The notes below the pieces were generated by a model. That model was not told where the DNA came from, made no database searches, and worked only from the letters and a program-made list of their open reading frames with translations. From Meghimatium bilineatum (lineage: Eukaryota > Mollusca > Gastropoda > Stylommatophora > Philomycidae), in NCBI GenBank assembly GCA_034231615.1, contig CM067311.1, forward strand, positions 12,402,310 to 12,466,309: DNA of 64,000 nucleotides, written 5' to 3'. The translations under genes and the position numbers were made by a program. This document shows positions 22,331 to 32,600 of the stretch, piece by piece. Positions within the stretch are counted from its first letter, which is position 1; the number at the start of each line of letters is the position of its first letter.

Positions 22331-22430
22331 ATTTGAATATATGTGATTACATCGTGTTTTTCTTATATTATTGATTAAACTCCACAATCTTTGAATATTT
22401 GAATATATGTGATTACATCGTGTTTTTCTT
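22295..22430. repeat. 66-bp tandem duplication
   Basis: Two units starting TCTTATATTATTGATTAAAC at 22295 and 22361, nearly identical. The duplication starts in the 5' end of the LINE remnant. Confidence 0.88.
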
Positions 22431-22564
22431 ACAATGTGTAAACTCATATTAAACTGTTCGATACAATAAAACATATACTTTTAGATACACGGCGCGTTAC
22501 ACCATTAACAGAAAGAGTAACACCTCAAGATACTTCCATTTGTGACATTCTCTGTATGTGTACG

Positions 22565-22800
22565 TTCTCACATCATCATCATCATTTAGTGCTGTCTCCG
22601 CAACGAAAGTTGGATACAACAGACCTCCAACATCCCGTCTTTTGTTTTGATGGTGCACTAGACTGTAAGACTGTAACCTGTCCATCTTGTGATGTTACTC
22701 TCCAACTTGTATCTATGTCTACCTCCTGCTCGCTTTCCTGTGACTTTACCTTCAAGTAAGGTCTTCAATAAGGTGTCATGTCTTGTAATGTGTCCAAATC
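22565..22800 (-). pseudogene. LINE 3' end, '[10 protein letters not shown]' family
   Basis: Reverse-oriented AGTGCTGTCTCCGCAACGAA, CCTGTCCATCTTGTGATGTT and AAGGTCTTCAATAAGGTGTC match 11800-12010. A (CAT)n tail at 22570-22584 marks the 3' end. Confidence 0.72.
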
Positions 22801-23029
22801 ACAACATCTGATTGGGTTGGTCATCAGTAACCAGCGTTGCACATGGGCCTTTACTGTCAGGTAAAAAGGGAAAACAGTACACGAAGCCAGTGGTACGTTT
22901 ACCGCAACAACGAGCAGTCTAACTATGGAAGTATTCGCCGTAACGCCGGCACTTTACTGACTGGAATCGCAAACCTATTTCCATGCGTGCATACTAAATG
23001 ATTCACAGAATATGAAGTCAAAACAGATG

Positions 23030-23255
23030 ATGTACGGAATGGGCGGAGTCATTGGAGAGAGCTAAAATGCGGGCATCACTACGAAAACTCACACTTATTT
23101 TTGTCCTCGGACATGCGGGCTTGGAGGGAAACGAATGGGCCGACAAATTAGCTAGTCTCCCCACCACAACAGACGGTCAGACTATGGACCGAACAGACAT
23201 ACTCACTGCTCTTTGCGAGTCCTCACGATCAGAGGATTTTGAGATGAATAAGCAT
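23030..23255 (+). pseudogene. RNase H-type LINE, part 1 of an interrupted copy
   Basis: Encodes RASLRKLTLIFVLGHAGLEG and NEWADKLASLPTTTDGQTMD, then DILTALCESSRSEDFEMNKH. The HAGLEGNEWAD motif is the end of the LINE RNase H domain. It stops at AATAAGCAT (23247-23255), where another LINE is inserted, and resumes at 24653. Confidence 0.88.
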
Positions 23256-24652
23256 CAATCAATCAATAAACCCATAACCCTTCAGGGTCGTAGGGGTACC
23301 ACATTTGATGCTTCAGCACACAGAGTCATCCAGCGAATTCTATCCTCAGCGATGCGGATGAGTGTGGAAATATCTTGCCCTGTCCATTCCTTGATGTTGT
23401 CGGTCCATGTCTTTATTTGTCCTCCTCTGCTTCTTCCACCCTCGACAGTTCCCTGCAGTATTGTTTTTGACAAGGAATCGTGCCTGCATACATGTCCGAA
23501 CCATGCTAGTTTTCGTCGTTTCACTATTGAAAGAAATGGCTCCTGGACACCTGCACACATCTCTACTTTATTTCTTACGTACACATTGGTCTTATGTTCC
23601 CTATAGGAAATTCGTAAAAATCTTCTGCAGCATTTATTCTCGAAAGTCTGTAATCTTCTCCCCATGTCCGCAGCGAGTGTCCAACTCTCACAACCATACA
23701 ACACAACAGAAAGCACCAGTGACTTATACAGTTTGATTTTCACTCCAACACTGATTTTGCTTTTCCAAATCACAGTTAGCCTTGACAAGGACGCTAAAGC
23801 CATCTCCTTATTTTTAGTTCTGCTTTGCATTTACCATCGCTGCATATACTGGATCCGAGGTATTTGAAGGTATTCACCTCCTCAAGCTTATGTCCATTCA
23901 TCATGATATTAGTTTGGTTTTCTGTGTCTCTGCTGTTTACCAAGATTTTGCTCTTATCTGTATTGATTTCCATTCCGTACTTGCTGGTAACTTTTTCCAA
24001 CTTTGATGTTAATTCTTGCAATGATTGTTCTGACCCAGCTATAAGATCAATATCATCAGCGAAACGCAAGTTGCAAATAGGGCGACCTCCGATCGATATA
24101 GACGTGTTGTAGTCATGTAATGTCTCTTGTATGATGTGCATATATGAAGTATATGTTAAAAAGTACTGGGGACTTGTCTAATGCATCTCTGTCGAACTCC
24201 CACAGTTGTTTTGAAAAACTCTCCAATTGTATTGTGTGACAAGACAGCACTATCTGCATTTTTGTACAGAGCTTCAATAATGTATATAATTGTGGTGTCA
24301 AAATTAAATTTCCTCCGTATGTGCCACAGACCATCATGCCAAACACGATCAAAGGCCTTTGTAAAGTCAATGAAGTTGTGGTATAGATCACGTTGGTGCT
24401 GAATATGTTTTTCGATTAGTGTTCGGATGTTAAATATTTGTTCAACAGTGCTTCTGTTTGTTCTGAAGCCAGCTTGTTCTTCTGCAATTATTTCTTCCGA
24501 CTTGTGTTTTATTCTGTTAAGTAGTATTTTGAGCATCACTTTACTGGGGCGTGTTATAAGGCTAATTGTTCTGTAATTTGTACACACTTTCAAATTTCCT
24601 TTCTTGGGAATTGGTATTATTAGTGATTGTGTCCAATCAGTGGGCCATTGTC
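23256..24652 (-). mobile_element. 5'-truncated LINE nested in the RNase H LINE
   Basis: The minus strand carries RT and C-terminal parts in three frames: TNYRTISLITRPSKVMLKIL, EEQAGFRTNRSTVEQIFNIR, FIDFTKAFDRVWHDGLWHIR, then CNLRFADDIDLIAGSEQSLQ, and KIKLYKSLVLSVVLYGCESW, AWFGHVCRHDSLSKTILQGT and GGRSRGGQIKTWTDNIKEWT. The catalytic FADD is intact. Frameshifts near 24140 and 23810 disable it. The 3' tail is (TTGA)n, and the 9-bp TSD AATAAGCAT flanks it (23247-23255 and 24653-24661). Confidence 0.94.
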
Positions 24653-24835
24653 AATAAGCATGAATAAGCTTGAGTCAATATCAAGAATGCAAGAATTGCG
24701 AGTGAGGATGGGTGTGGCCCGAAGAGAACCCATGACAAAGATTTAAAATAGAGTAGTGAACCAACAAAGAACTATAAGCGGAGATCGGAGCACCTATGGA
24801 CGTGTCCGGTCTGCGAAGATGATAATCAACATACC
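24653..24835 (+). pseudogene. RNase H-type LINE, part 2 of the interrupted copy
   Basis: Continues part 1 after the insertion: NKHESLSISRMQELRVRMGV, matching HESISRMHDLGVRIG of the intact copy at 4150-4580. Further downstream DRSTYGRVRSAKMI is weakly readable. Stops are present. Confidence 0.8.
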
Positions 24836-24840
24836 TAATA

Positions 24841-24945
24841 CCTAATGTGTCCAAAATATTTTATTTGCCTGATCTTCATTTCTCTTAGTAGTTCTTTCTT
24901 CATATTAAGTGTTTTTAGTATCTCTTTATTTGTTGTCTTTAGATC
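24841..24945 (-). pseudogene. Short LINE fragment, '[10 protein letters not shown]' family
   Basis: TGTCCAAAATATTTTATTTG and AGTATCTCTTTATTTGTTGT match 12004-12090 almost base for base. Confidence 0.7.
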
Positions 24946-24959
24946 GAAAGACTGGATAG

Positions 24960-25906
24960 AATCCATAATGTAGCAATACGTATTACACTTGGGTGCACAT
25001 GAAACATCGTCAAGAGGTCTGCGATACCTACTTGACTGTCCAACAGCTGAGCAAAGATTACAGTATTGCCATGCACGGGCGTACCTTCAAATACATGCTG
25101 ATAAGGAACAACCGTTGCATTCCGAAATACAGAAAGTTAAAGGCAGCAGACTCAAGAGAGGGAGGTCGTGGATGTCATACAAAGCGTGTGCAGATTGCAG
25201 GATGTGACAAAAGTTGCGGAATGAACAAATCTACTCAGATTTTGAAACTTGTTTGAGAGTAGTAATATCACTTAGCAGGGAATGCAGAGAATGGTGTCCA
25301 ACAGTAGTGGAGAAAGTAGGGCAGGCTTTGGATTTGGTCAGTGAGAATACCAAAGGGGGGGATGTGATTATATACACTGATGGATCTGTGATTAGACATA
25401 TTTGCAGTGCTTGAGCTTTCACAGCTAAGTGCACAGGTCAAACGATCAGGGAGGAGAGTGGCGCCTTTGCGGTCACTACGAGTAGCAGACTATGGAGACT
25501 ATGGCGGTGACTAGGGCATTTAATTGGGTAGGCACACAGAAGGTAACGCAGGTCTGCGTCTTGAGTAACTCTATGAGTATGATTAAGAAGGTACAAGTGG
25601 GTCTCGTTCGATAACAGTGGATTGAGGTCTTCAGAAAGGCGAGGCTGAAAGTGGTTACATTTATTTTTGTGCCGGGACATGAGGGTGTTCGAGGCAATGA
25701 AAGAGCGGATCAACTGGCGTCATGCGCGATTGTGGCACAGGGCGATGGAGCAATGTATCGCGCTGACGTTTTGAACTCCTTAAGAGATATAGCACGCGAG
25801 AGTGAAACTAATGTGGATGATGATTCCTTTTCAATGGCCAGGATTAAAGATCAGGGATTGAACAACTAACTAACCAACCAACCAACCAACCAACCAACAA
25901 ACAAAC

Positions 25907-25941
<35 letters not shown>

Positions 25942-25945
25942 AAAG
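24960..25945 (+). pseudogene. RNase H-type LINE: RT C-terminus, RNase H and tail
   Basis: Frames in order: DRIHNVAIRITLGCT-like start, RGLRYLLDCPTAEQRLQYCH, ARAYLQIHADKEQPLHSEIQ, then DVIIYTDGSVIRH (RNase H strand 1 with the catalytic Asp of TDGS), RTIREESGAFAVTTSSR and [20 protein letters not shown] (RNase H end). Frameshifts and stops separate these. The element ends in a (AACT/AACC)n tail at 25868-25942. Confidence 0.88.
25868..25942. repeat. (AACT/AACC/AAAC)n tetranucleotide tract
   Basis: Tetranucleotide run changing from AACC through AAAC to AACT. It follows directly on the RNase H LINE and is most likely its expanded 3' tail. Confidence 0.92.
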
Positions 25946-26394
25946 TGAAGTGCTGATTAAATATAGTCTGTATGCACACACACAATGTTGCTGAAGGCGT
26001 AGACACGCTGGACAGGACGTGTGCGGTTTGAATGAAATATCATCGCCTACAAAATAGTTGCCATATGGAAAACTCCAGACTGGTTCCCGCAAGGCCGGAG
26101 GACAGAATAAGCGTTTTAAAGACACCCAAAAGACATAATTGACTTACTCCACAAGAAACTTGCACAAGACAGATGCGACTGGCGTCTCAGAATCAATTGT
26201 AGCGCTGCAGCTCCAAAGAATCTCAGACATCATGCTGTACAACAAAAACGCGCTAGAAGAAAGGCAAGAGTTGCTCAAGGTCCCACAGACTACTGCCACA
26301 AATATCAGAGTGTGGAAGACAATTCGAGGCACGCATAGGGCTCATTATTCTTAGACGGTTCGTTGCGTACTACAGGCCTTCTAGCTGAATTCAT
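25946..26394. pseudogene. Possible LINE 3' debris
   Basis: On the + strand RCDWRLRINCSAAAPKNLRH and RARRKARVAQGPTDYCHKYQ-like frames are partly readable near 26165-26320, but I recognise no family with certainty. Confidence 0.3.
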
Positions 26395-26487
26395 TTGGAC
26401 CCCGTTTGTTACGTATTTGATTATTGTTTGGATTTTGATTGGTCGCTATTTACATACGTGGGAGCCACATGCTAAAAATAACAAAGG
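26395..26487 (-). repeat. Rep-F, copy 2
   Basis: Reverse complement of 3815-3907; see that entry. Shared GGACCCC end and TACATACGTGGGAGCCACAT. Confidence 0.6.
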
Positions 26488-27109
26488 CCAACCAAAAGAG
26501 TTCACACAAATCGGAAACTAGTCATGTTTAAGTTTTAGTGAACAAGTCTCCAATACTCGGTTGGGTCACAGCTGAATGGTCATCGGCCACTTTGACGGAC
26601 AATCAATTTTCAATTATCTAGGAGTTATCTCATCATTGTTCAAAATGGCGGAACTTTGTTGACTGATGGCAAAGTTTATTGCTGCTGGACACAACATAAA
26701 TATACCGTGGCAGTGCACATTTAGAACATTTATTTGTTGCTACCGAGGTAAATTTCTTTTCTTCTGTATAAATGCATCTAGAAAACATTGCCTCTTGGGA
26801 TATATGTTTTCTTATCAAATGTTTAGTCGTGCAATAATAACACACTCAGTCGAACTCACTCACTCATACTTTATTTAAAATTATATTACTCATAACATTA
26901 CCTATTGTCGATGATTGCAAGAAATTTAAATATATATATAACGCAGCTACGGTTTAAGTCTTCACTGTGTGACTTTTGTTCAAGTTTCGAGGTATTGCTT
27001 AACCTTTGCAGTGTGATTAGTAGAGTTTGTATTTAAAATTAGGGTATATTAATTGAAAAGGCATATTTGGAATTAGTCTAAGTATTACTTACTTACTATT
27101 ACTACTATT
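26488..27109. other. Unassigned stretch
   Basis: An AAAATGGCGGAA word at 26642 resembles a housekeeping-gene start but the frame closes after five codons. No gene is supported. Confidence 0.4.
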
Positions 27110-27262
27110 TCTTCAGCGTTCATTCTCAAACTCCCACTTGATATCTCTTGTAGCAGGACCATGGTCCTATTAGATTTCCAGAAGGATGTAGTCCAAAGAA
27201 TGGAAATGCATTGTGTCACCGTTATATTTGCGTCAATGGCCCGACACATCCGTCTTCGGCGG
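27110..27262 (-). repeat. SINE-B copy
   Basis: Reverse-oriented from CTTCAGCGTTCATTCTCAAA to CATCCGTCTTCGGCGG, with the CAGAAGGATGTAGTCCAAAG core. The tail is reduced to TTTCTTCAGCG and no clear TSD was found. Confidence 0.88.
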
Positions 27263-27403
27263 TAATTCGTATTTTACTATTTAGATTACAGTGATTAGGG
27301 TTATGAATAAGGATTTAGGCAGGATCAGTTATAAATTAAAAAATAAATTAGTTATAAAAATTGTAACTATAAATGTGGTTGATGTCGTTTGTGTCAGGAG
27401 ATG

Positions 27404-27455
27404 TGACGTCACGCATCCATTTATTTCATTGGTGTTACACGGAAATCCGTGACGT
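27404..27455. promoter_or_regulatory. Possible CRE-containing promoter upstream of MED14
   Basis: A perfect CRE palindrome TGACGTCA lies at 27404-27411, followed by an ACGGAAAT ETS-like word and a half CRE (TGACGT, 27450-27455). This is about 2.1 kb upstream of the MED14 start codon. Because coding exon 1 begins at a splice acceptor, an upstream untranslated exon is expected and this cluster could be its promoter. No transcript evidence is available, so this is inference. Confidence 0.25.
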
Positions 27456-27754
27456 TGGCTAGTTAAAAATGTAAACATTGTGTGCTATTTTTAGCACTGT
27501 GAAGACTTAAACTGTAATTTTACAAAATATATTAATTTCATTAATAGGTACTACTACTAGTGCCATAATATATGTAACTAGTGTAAAAAATAAGTGTAAT
27601 GCTCATTACGTTTTTATTAATATTACTAGTGTAATAATGTGTAACTGTAACAAATAGTGTCAGAAATAAAATAAATAAGTATTTAATAATATTTTAATAA
27701 ATATTAGACCTAACTTAACTAGCTACCTTGACTTTTCAGCAAAAAGAAGACGCA

Positions 27755-28210
27755 ACTTATGACACATCCTGCCGCCATGCAGCCACAAATTAACATCGAT
27801 GGTGATGAATTAGAGGTTGTTGACCCCTTTACATATTATATAGGATCTTCAGTCAACAATCAATTATCTCTGGATCAAGAAATAAGCTTCACTCAGTATT
27901 GATGAGACATCTATAACAATGAACAAACTAATAAAAATGATCTGGGGTATCAGCAAAGAAAATTAACAATAAAAATTAAACTCCTGGTTTACCAGGCTTG
28001 TGTCCACAGCATCCTATGGCAGTGAAACATGGACAATATGCACCAGACACCAGAGACACAACTGAACAGCTTTCACATGTGGTGCCCAAGTAGATGTCTT
28101 GGAATTAGGTAGCAGGATAAAGTCACTAATACTGATGTACTGGGAAGAACTGGCAAGACCACAGTATTTGCTATGCTCAGTCTGCGCAGAATCAGATGAC
28201 CCCTTTTAGT
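27755..28210 (+). pseudogene. LINE RT C-terminal fragment
   Basis: The + strand reads PQINIDGDELEVVDPFTYYI, then KIKLLVYQACVHSILWQ-like, GSETWTICTRHQRHN and LNSFHMWCPSRCLGIR. This is the connection from RT finger to thumb in a LINE. Multiple stops. Confidence 0.8.
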
Positions 28211-28387
28211 CCCTAAATTGCCAATTAGTTCTAAATTGCACAGAGTTGAAATAGAAACTATGAAACTACTGCTGTACTAAACTGCAGAGTTGAAACAGAA
28301 GCTATGAAGCTGCCGCTGTACTAAATTGCAGAGTTGAGTCAAGCTACCTCATCTCTGAACATGAAAGGACAAGACTTCATCTTTGTG

Positions 28388-28560
28388 AAATATGTATATA
28401 TATATTGTATCCGAGCTATAATTCATATATATTGTATCCGAGCTATAATTCATATATATTGTATCCGAGCTATAATTCATATATATTGTATCCGAGCTAT
28501 AATTCATATATATTGTATCCGAGCTATAATTCATATATATTGTATCCGAGCTATAATTCA
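28388..28560. repeat. 27-bp minisatellite, 6.4 units
   Basis: The unit starts TATATTGTATCCGAGCTATA and ends ATTCATA, almost without variation. This suggests a young array. Confidence 0.96.
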
Positions 28561-28589
28561 TGATAACACATTCTGTTCTCCTTGCTAAG

Positions 28590-28858
28590 TAAAGTTAACC
28601 CATAGCATTTATTGTCATAGACGTGTGAGATGTTAGTGATATCACTTTTCAGTGACTCTGCTATATGAGGGTGGTAGCCATCTCCTCTCTCTCTCACAGT
28701 CTTTACTTCCCATATTAATCTGGCACCCAATTAAAGCTGAGTCGACCCGGGAGCCACAGCTATCTGAAAAAACATTTCCACCTCAACTGGGGAATGAACT
28801 CAGGATCACTCATATGTAAAGCCTGTATGCTAACCACTGTGCTTTGTAGCCCCCCTCC
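28590..28858 (-). repeat. SINE-T, tRNA-derived SINE
   Basis: The minus strand starts with a tRNA-like head: GCACAGTGGTTAGCATACAG (A-box-like) and GAGTTCATTCCCC (B-box-like). The body contains GTGGCTCCCGGGTCGACTCA, and TAAAGACTGTGAGAGAG-type sequence. Matching bodies lie at 43975-44142 and 61150-61235. A Pol III SINE is the simplest reading. Confidence 0.72.
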
Positions 28859-28892
28859 TTACTATATTCTACTGAATGATAGAAGGTGGAGA

Positions 28893-29136
28893 CCTTTACA
28901 AATTGAGGATCTCATACTCAGATGAATGTCCATGCGGATCCAGAACCCAGACTCCAAAACACATACTTCAGGATTTCCCAACATACAAAGAGCAGAGACA
29001 GCAGACCTGGCCAGAGGATACAAACTTGAGGCAAAAGTATGGCGCAGCCGCTCTGACCTGGAGAAGGCAGTGGACTTTGCCCTGATGACAGGCCTGACAA
29101 TACAACATGACCACAGATGCTGAACGCAGAAGAAGA
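28893..29136 (+). mobile_element. 5'-truncated RNase H LINE with TSD
   Basis: Encodes LRISYSDECPCGSRTQTPKH and ILQDFPTYKEQRQQTWPEDT, then SRSDLEKAVDFALMTGLTIQ. It is the end of the family at 9821-10438, and finishes GCTGAACGCAGAAGAAGAAG. The 12-bp TSD AGAAGGTGGAGA is at 28881-28892 and 29137-29148. It shows the true 3' end of this LINE. Confidence 0.92.
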
Positions 29137-29231
29137 AGAAGGTGGAGAATGAATACAGAAGAAAAACTACCTTTAATTTCTAGAAATTGCTTTTATAGTA
29201 ATAATTTTCTTTGCCTCTAACATTATCTTCT

Positions 29232-29384
29232 TTTTCAGCATTCATTCTCAAACTCCCACTGGATCTCTCTTGTAGGGACAATGGTCCTACTAGATTTCCA
29301 GCAGGATGTAGTCCAGAGAATGGAAATGCAGTGTCTCCATTTTATTTGCGCCAATAGCCTGATACATCCGTCTTCAGTGGAATA
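29232..29384 (-). repeat. SINE-B copy
   Basis: Reverse-oriented from TTCTTTTTCAGCATTCATTC to CATCCGTCTTCAGTGG, just 80 bp before the MED14 first coding exon. Possible short TSD AACATTAT/AACATCAT. Confidence 0.85.
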
Positions 29385-29522
29385 ACATCATGTTTGTTAC
29401 GCTGTATTATTTTCACTTGATTATAATCACTTTTAAAGACATTTGGTACATTAATTTGTTTCTCTTTCAGCAGTAAGTGTGCGGAAATAAAATCAAGAAA
29501 AAGTTTTGACTTGGTTCATATT

Positions 29523-29650
29523 ATGACATTACAAGGTGGCATGTTAATGGCCCCTCCTGCTCCATCTTCAGGGGGAACCATTCCACTTGCTCTACTTATT
29601 GAGTATGGCCTTCAAAGAACTTACCATGAACTGGCTGTGTTATCAGAATT
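29523..29650 (+). CDS. MED14: MED14 exon 1 of the coding part
   Basis: The exon encodes a short Gly/Pro/Ala-rich leader followed by [18 protein letters not shown], which matches the conserved start of MED14. It ends after two bases of a Leu codon at the donor GTAAGT. A CTCTTTCAG acceptor lies at 29462-29470 and the frame stays open between it and the ATG, so the exon probably begins at 29471 with 5' untranslated sequence. Confidence 0.88.
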
Positions 29651-32600
29651 GTAAGTTTCATATGTTTACTTCAAGATTGATCTTTTGTACTCTAAATCTT
29701 TGCTTGATTACAATTCTTCATTGTACAAAATTGTGCAAGTTAAGTCTGTTTGCACAAATTAAAGATTTATGGGAATATTGTCTAAATTCATATTTTTTTA
29801 GTTCTTCAGTGATAGCATCTGCTATGCATCTGTTCCGGTATGGGCCATGAACAAGACAGTGCTTGAGGTCTTCCCCTGTATCTTAAGTTCCTTAGGGCTG
29901 ACTGTTTTGGTCAGATTTCCATTTTGTCTGTCTAACAAAATGTAGCAATCTTGTAGGATAAACTCAGGTGACTATTTTGGTTCTCCACAGGAGCTGGTAG
30001 CAGGGTTTGTGAGACCAATTCAGTGGAGGTTTTCTCTGAGGCCACTGCGTCATGTTCTAAGTGTCAATATTTCTGTTTGGTCTTGTTTGCTCGACTTGTC
30101 ATCCTCTGGATTGTATGCTCCAATTTATCCACTGAACTTTACTTTCTTGAATTAATTCAGTAGTCTTTTTGAAACTGTTTTGTGTGGGGTCTTTCTGCTG
30201 CAATAGGTTTCCTATGCTCAGCGGTCTATATAGGTAAGCGGGCTGCTTCCATGTAATCAGCAGGAGGTCCTCATGGGTGCCACCACAGCTTCACTTAGTT
30301 TTATTTCTTAGGCTCAGGTTTTAATTCTCAGGTCAACAAAGAGTGGATATATCTTCAGGATGTGTTCTAGAATATGGGGAACCTTTTGACATGGACAATG
30401 GTACGTTTGGACAACCTTTGTTTTGTGTAGATGCATTTACAGTCTACATTGCTCAGTATGGAACCAGAAGATGGTAGTTTGTTGTGATCTGTTCAGCTTT
30501 AAGATGGGATATTGTGGAAAGTTGCTGTCTGTTCTCTGGCACCATGTATTGAGTTAAGTTTTCCAACCGCCTTTACTAACTCATCTGCTTAGAATAGCAA
30601 TTGTGTAATTTCTGCTTGCTGATAAGGGAATGTTTACAAAGGAGATGGGTACCACAGGGTACTATTCTGTCCACTGAAATGCTACAAGTGGAGTATCAAC
30701 ATAACATGGATTATGTCTCCAATGTCATAGGCTTTTTATAGGTATATAAAAATCTTTAACCGTTTGAAATAAAAACAGACATAGACAAGGCTGGGTACTT
30801 ATCACCACTTCTGTTTGTAACATGCATTGATAACATGCATTGATAACATGCATTGTAACATGCATTGATAACATGCATTGTAACATGCATTGATAACATG
30901 CATTGTAACATGCATTGAACTAATGATACAGATCCAAGAAAGGAATCCACCACTACAGAGAGACCAAATGAACAACATAGCTGACTAAATGAACTGCTAT
31001 ATGCAGATGATCATGGTTTAATACCCGGTATATGAATCAGAAGATGAATTACAGTGGCACACACATCTGCTTCATACAACCTGTGAACAATACAGCAAGA
31101 AATTAAACACATCTTGGCACCAGAGTTGAGGCTTATGTCTCCCAACTCTGCATGTTGTGGAACGATATAAAAAGTCATAAGACCACTATCATTTACCCCT
31201 CTGAGTAAGAGACTTCTCAAAGTATTGCATACCACTGAGATCTAGAGTCTTCTGGGTGTGAAATAAAACTAGAGAAATCACTCCATTGAGGAAGTAAGAG
31301 CTTAATTGATCAGTTTTAATATATTATTGTTATATTGAAGTCTTATCAGAACTCAGAAAACAAGCAGATTTTTACAAAATAACATGCTGAAAATGATCAT
31401 CTCTGGAAGAAAAATGAGACATGATGAACTTGAATCATATTTGTTTTTTTATTATATGGATAGCATCTTGGAAAAGTATTCATGACTTCATTTGTTTAGG
31501 ATGAACATGAGAAGTATTCATGATTTTGACTTCATTAGTTCATGAGAATATCTTTACTGTTTCAGATTGCCAAGAAAGACTGATATGGACAGGTAATGTT
31601 AAGCCTACTAGTTTATTTATGCCATTACCGACAAAGTTCAGATGAGCTGGGCCATTGGTGCAAATAAAATGGCAGCATAACACATTTATGTGCTCTGGAC
31701 TACATCCTACTGGAAATTTAATAGGACTATTGTCCTACTACAAGAGGGATCCAGCAGGAGTTTAAGAACTAACAAATATCTAAAAAATAAATTAAATAAT
31801 CACACAATTGTTTACAAAGACACAAAACACGTCTTGTTTTTCTGTGTACACTATCAGACATTGATTAGTATATACTAACAAAAATGGTCACCTGGAATAT
31901 ATATTAGCATTTACAAATAACTTGCCATGGAATTGTCATGATTGCACCCGCCGAAGACGGATGTGTTCGGCCATTGGCGCAAATAAAACGGCAACACAAC
32001 GCATTTCCATTCTCTGGACTATATTCAACTGGAAATCTTGTAGGACCATTGTCATGCTACAAGAGAAATCCAGCGGGAGTTTGAGAATGAATGCTGAAGA
32101 AGAAGAAGATCATGATTGCATGTTGATACCGTAGTTGGAAGTAATAGGAGTCAAGAGTGGAAAGAAAATAATCTTGAGATGGGAAAAATACAGTGACACA
32201 GAGTGCGTCTTCCAGGCAAGAGACAGAGGATGTTAGAGGTCATTTGCAGTCACCTTCAATGTAGGGAATGACACTTGGTGGATGATGTCATGGAAAAGTA
32301 CAGGTGATGACCACATAAACTGTTGCTTACATCTGGAACACTTTTTTGCAGCAGATTTTCTGCAATCAAGCAACCCCTGCCACAGTGACTCACTAGAAGT
32401 TATTATCTAAGATATTTGTTGAAGATGGTACCGAAATCTGTTGTGACCTTTGTACAGTTTTAAGATCTTAAATTGTGTTTTTTTTTCTATCGTGTTTGAT
32501 TTAAGAACTAACAGTGACAACCTCGTCACTCTAAGCTAGATCTGACTAAGTAACGTGTCTCAGATACACAAATTCAGAATTTAAGTGTTAATTCTCATAT

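Noticed and set aside
26640..26680. AAAATGGCGGAA start-like motif
   Set aside because: The frame closes after five codons and no splice donor follows within it; not enough for a gene call.
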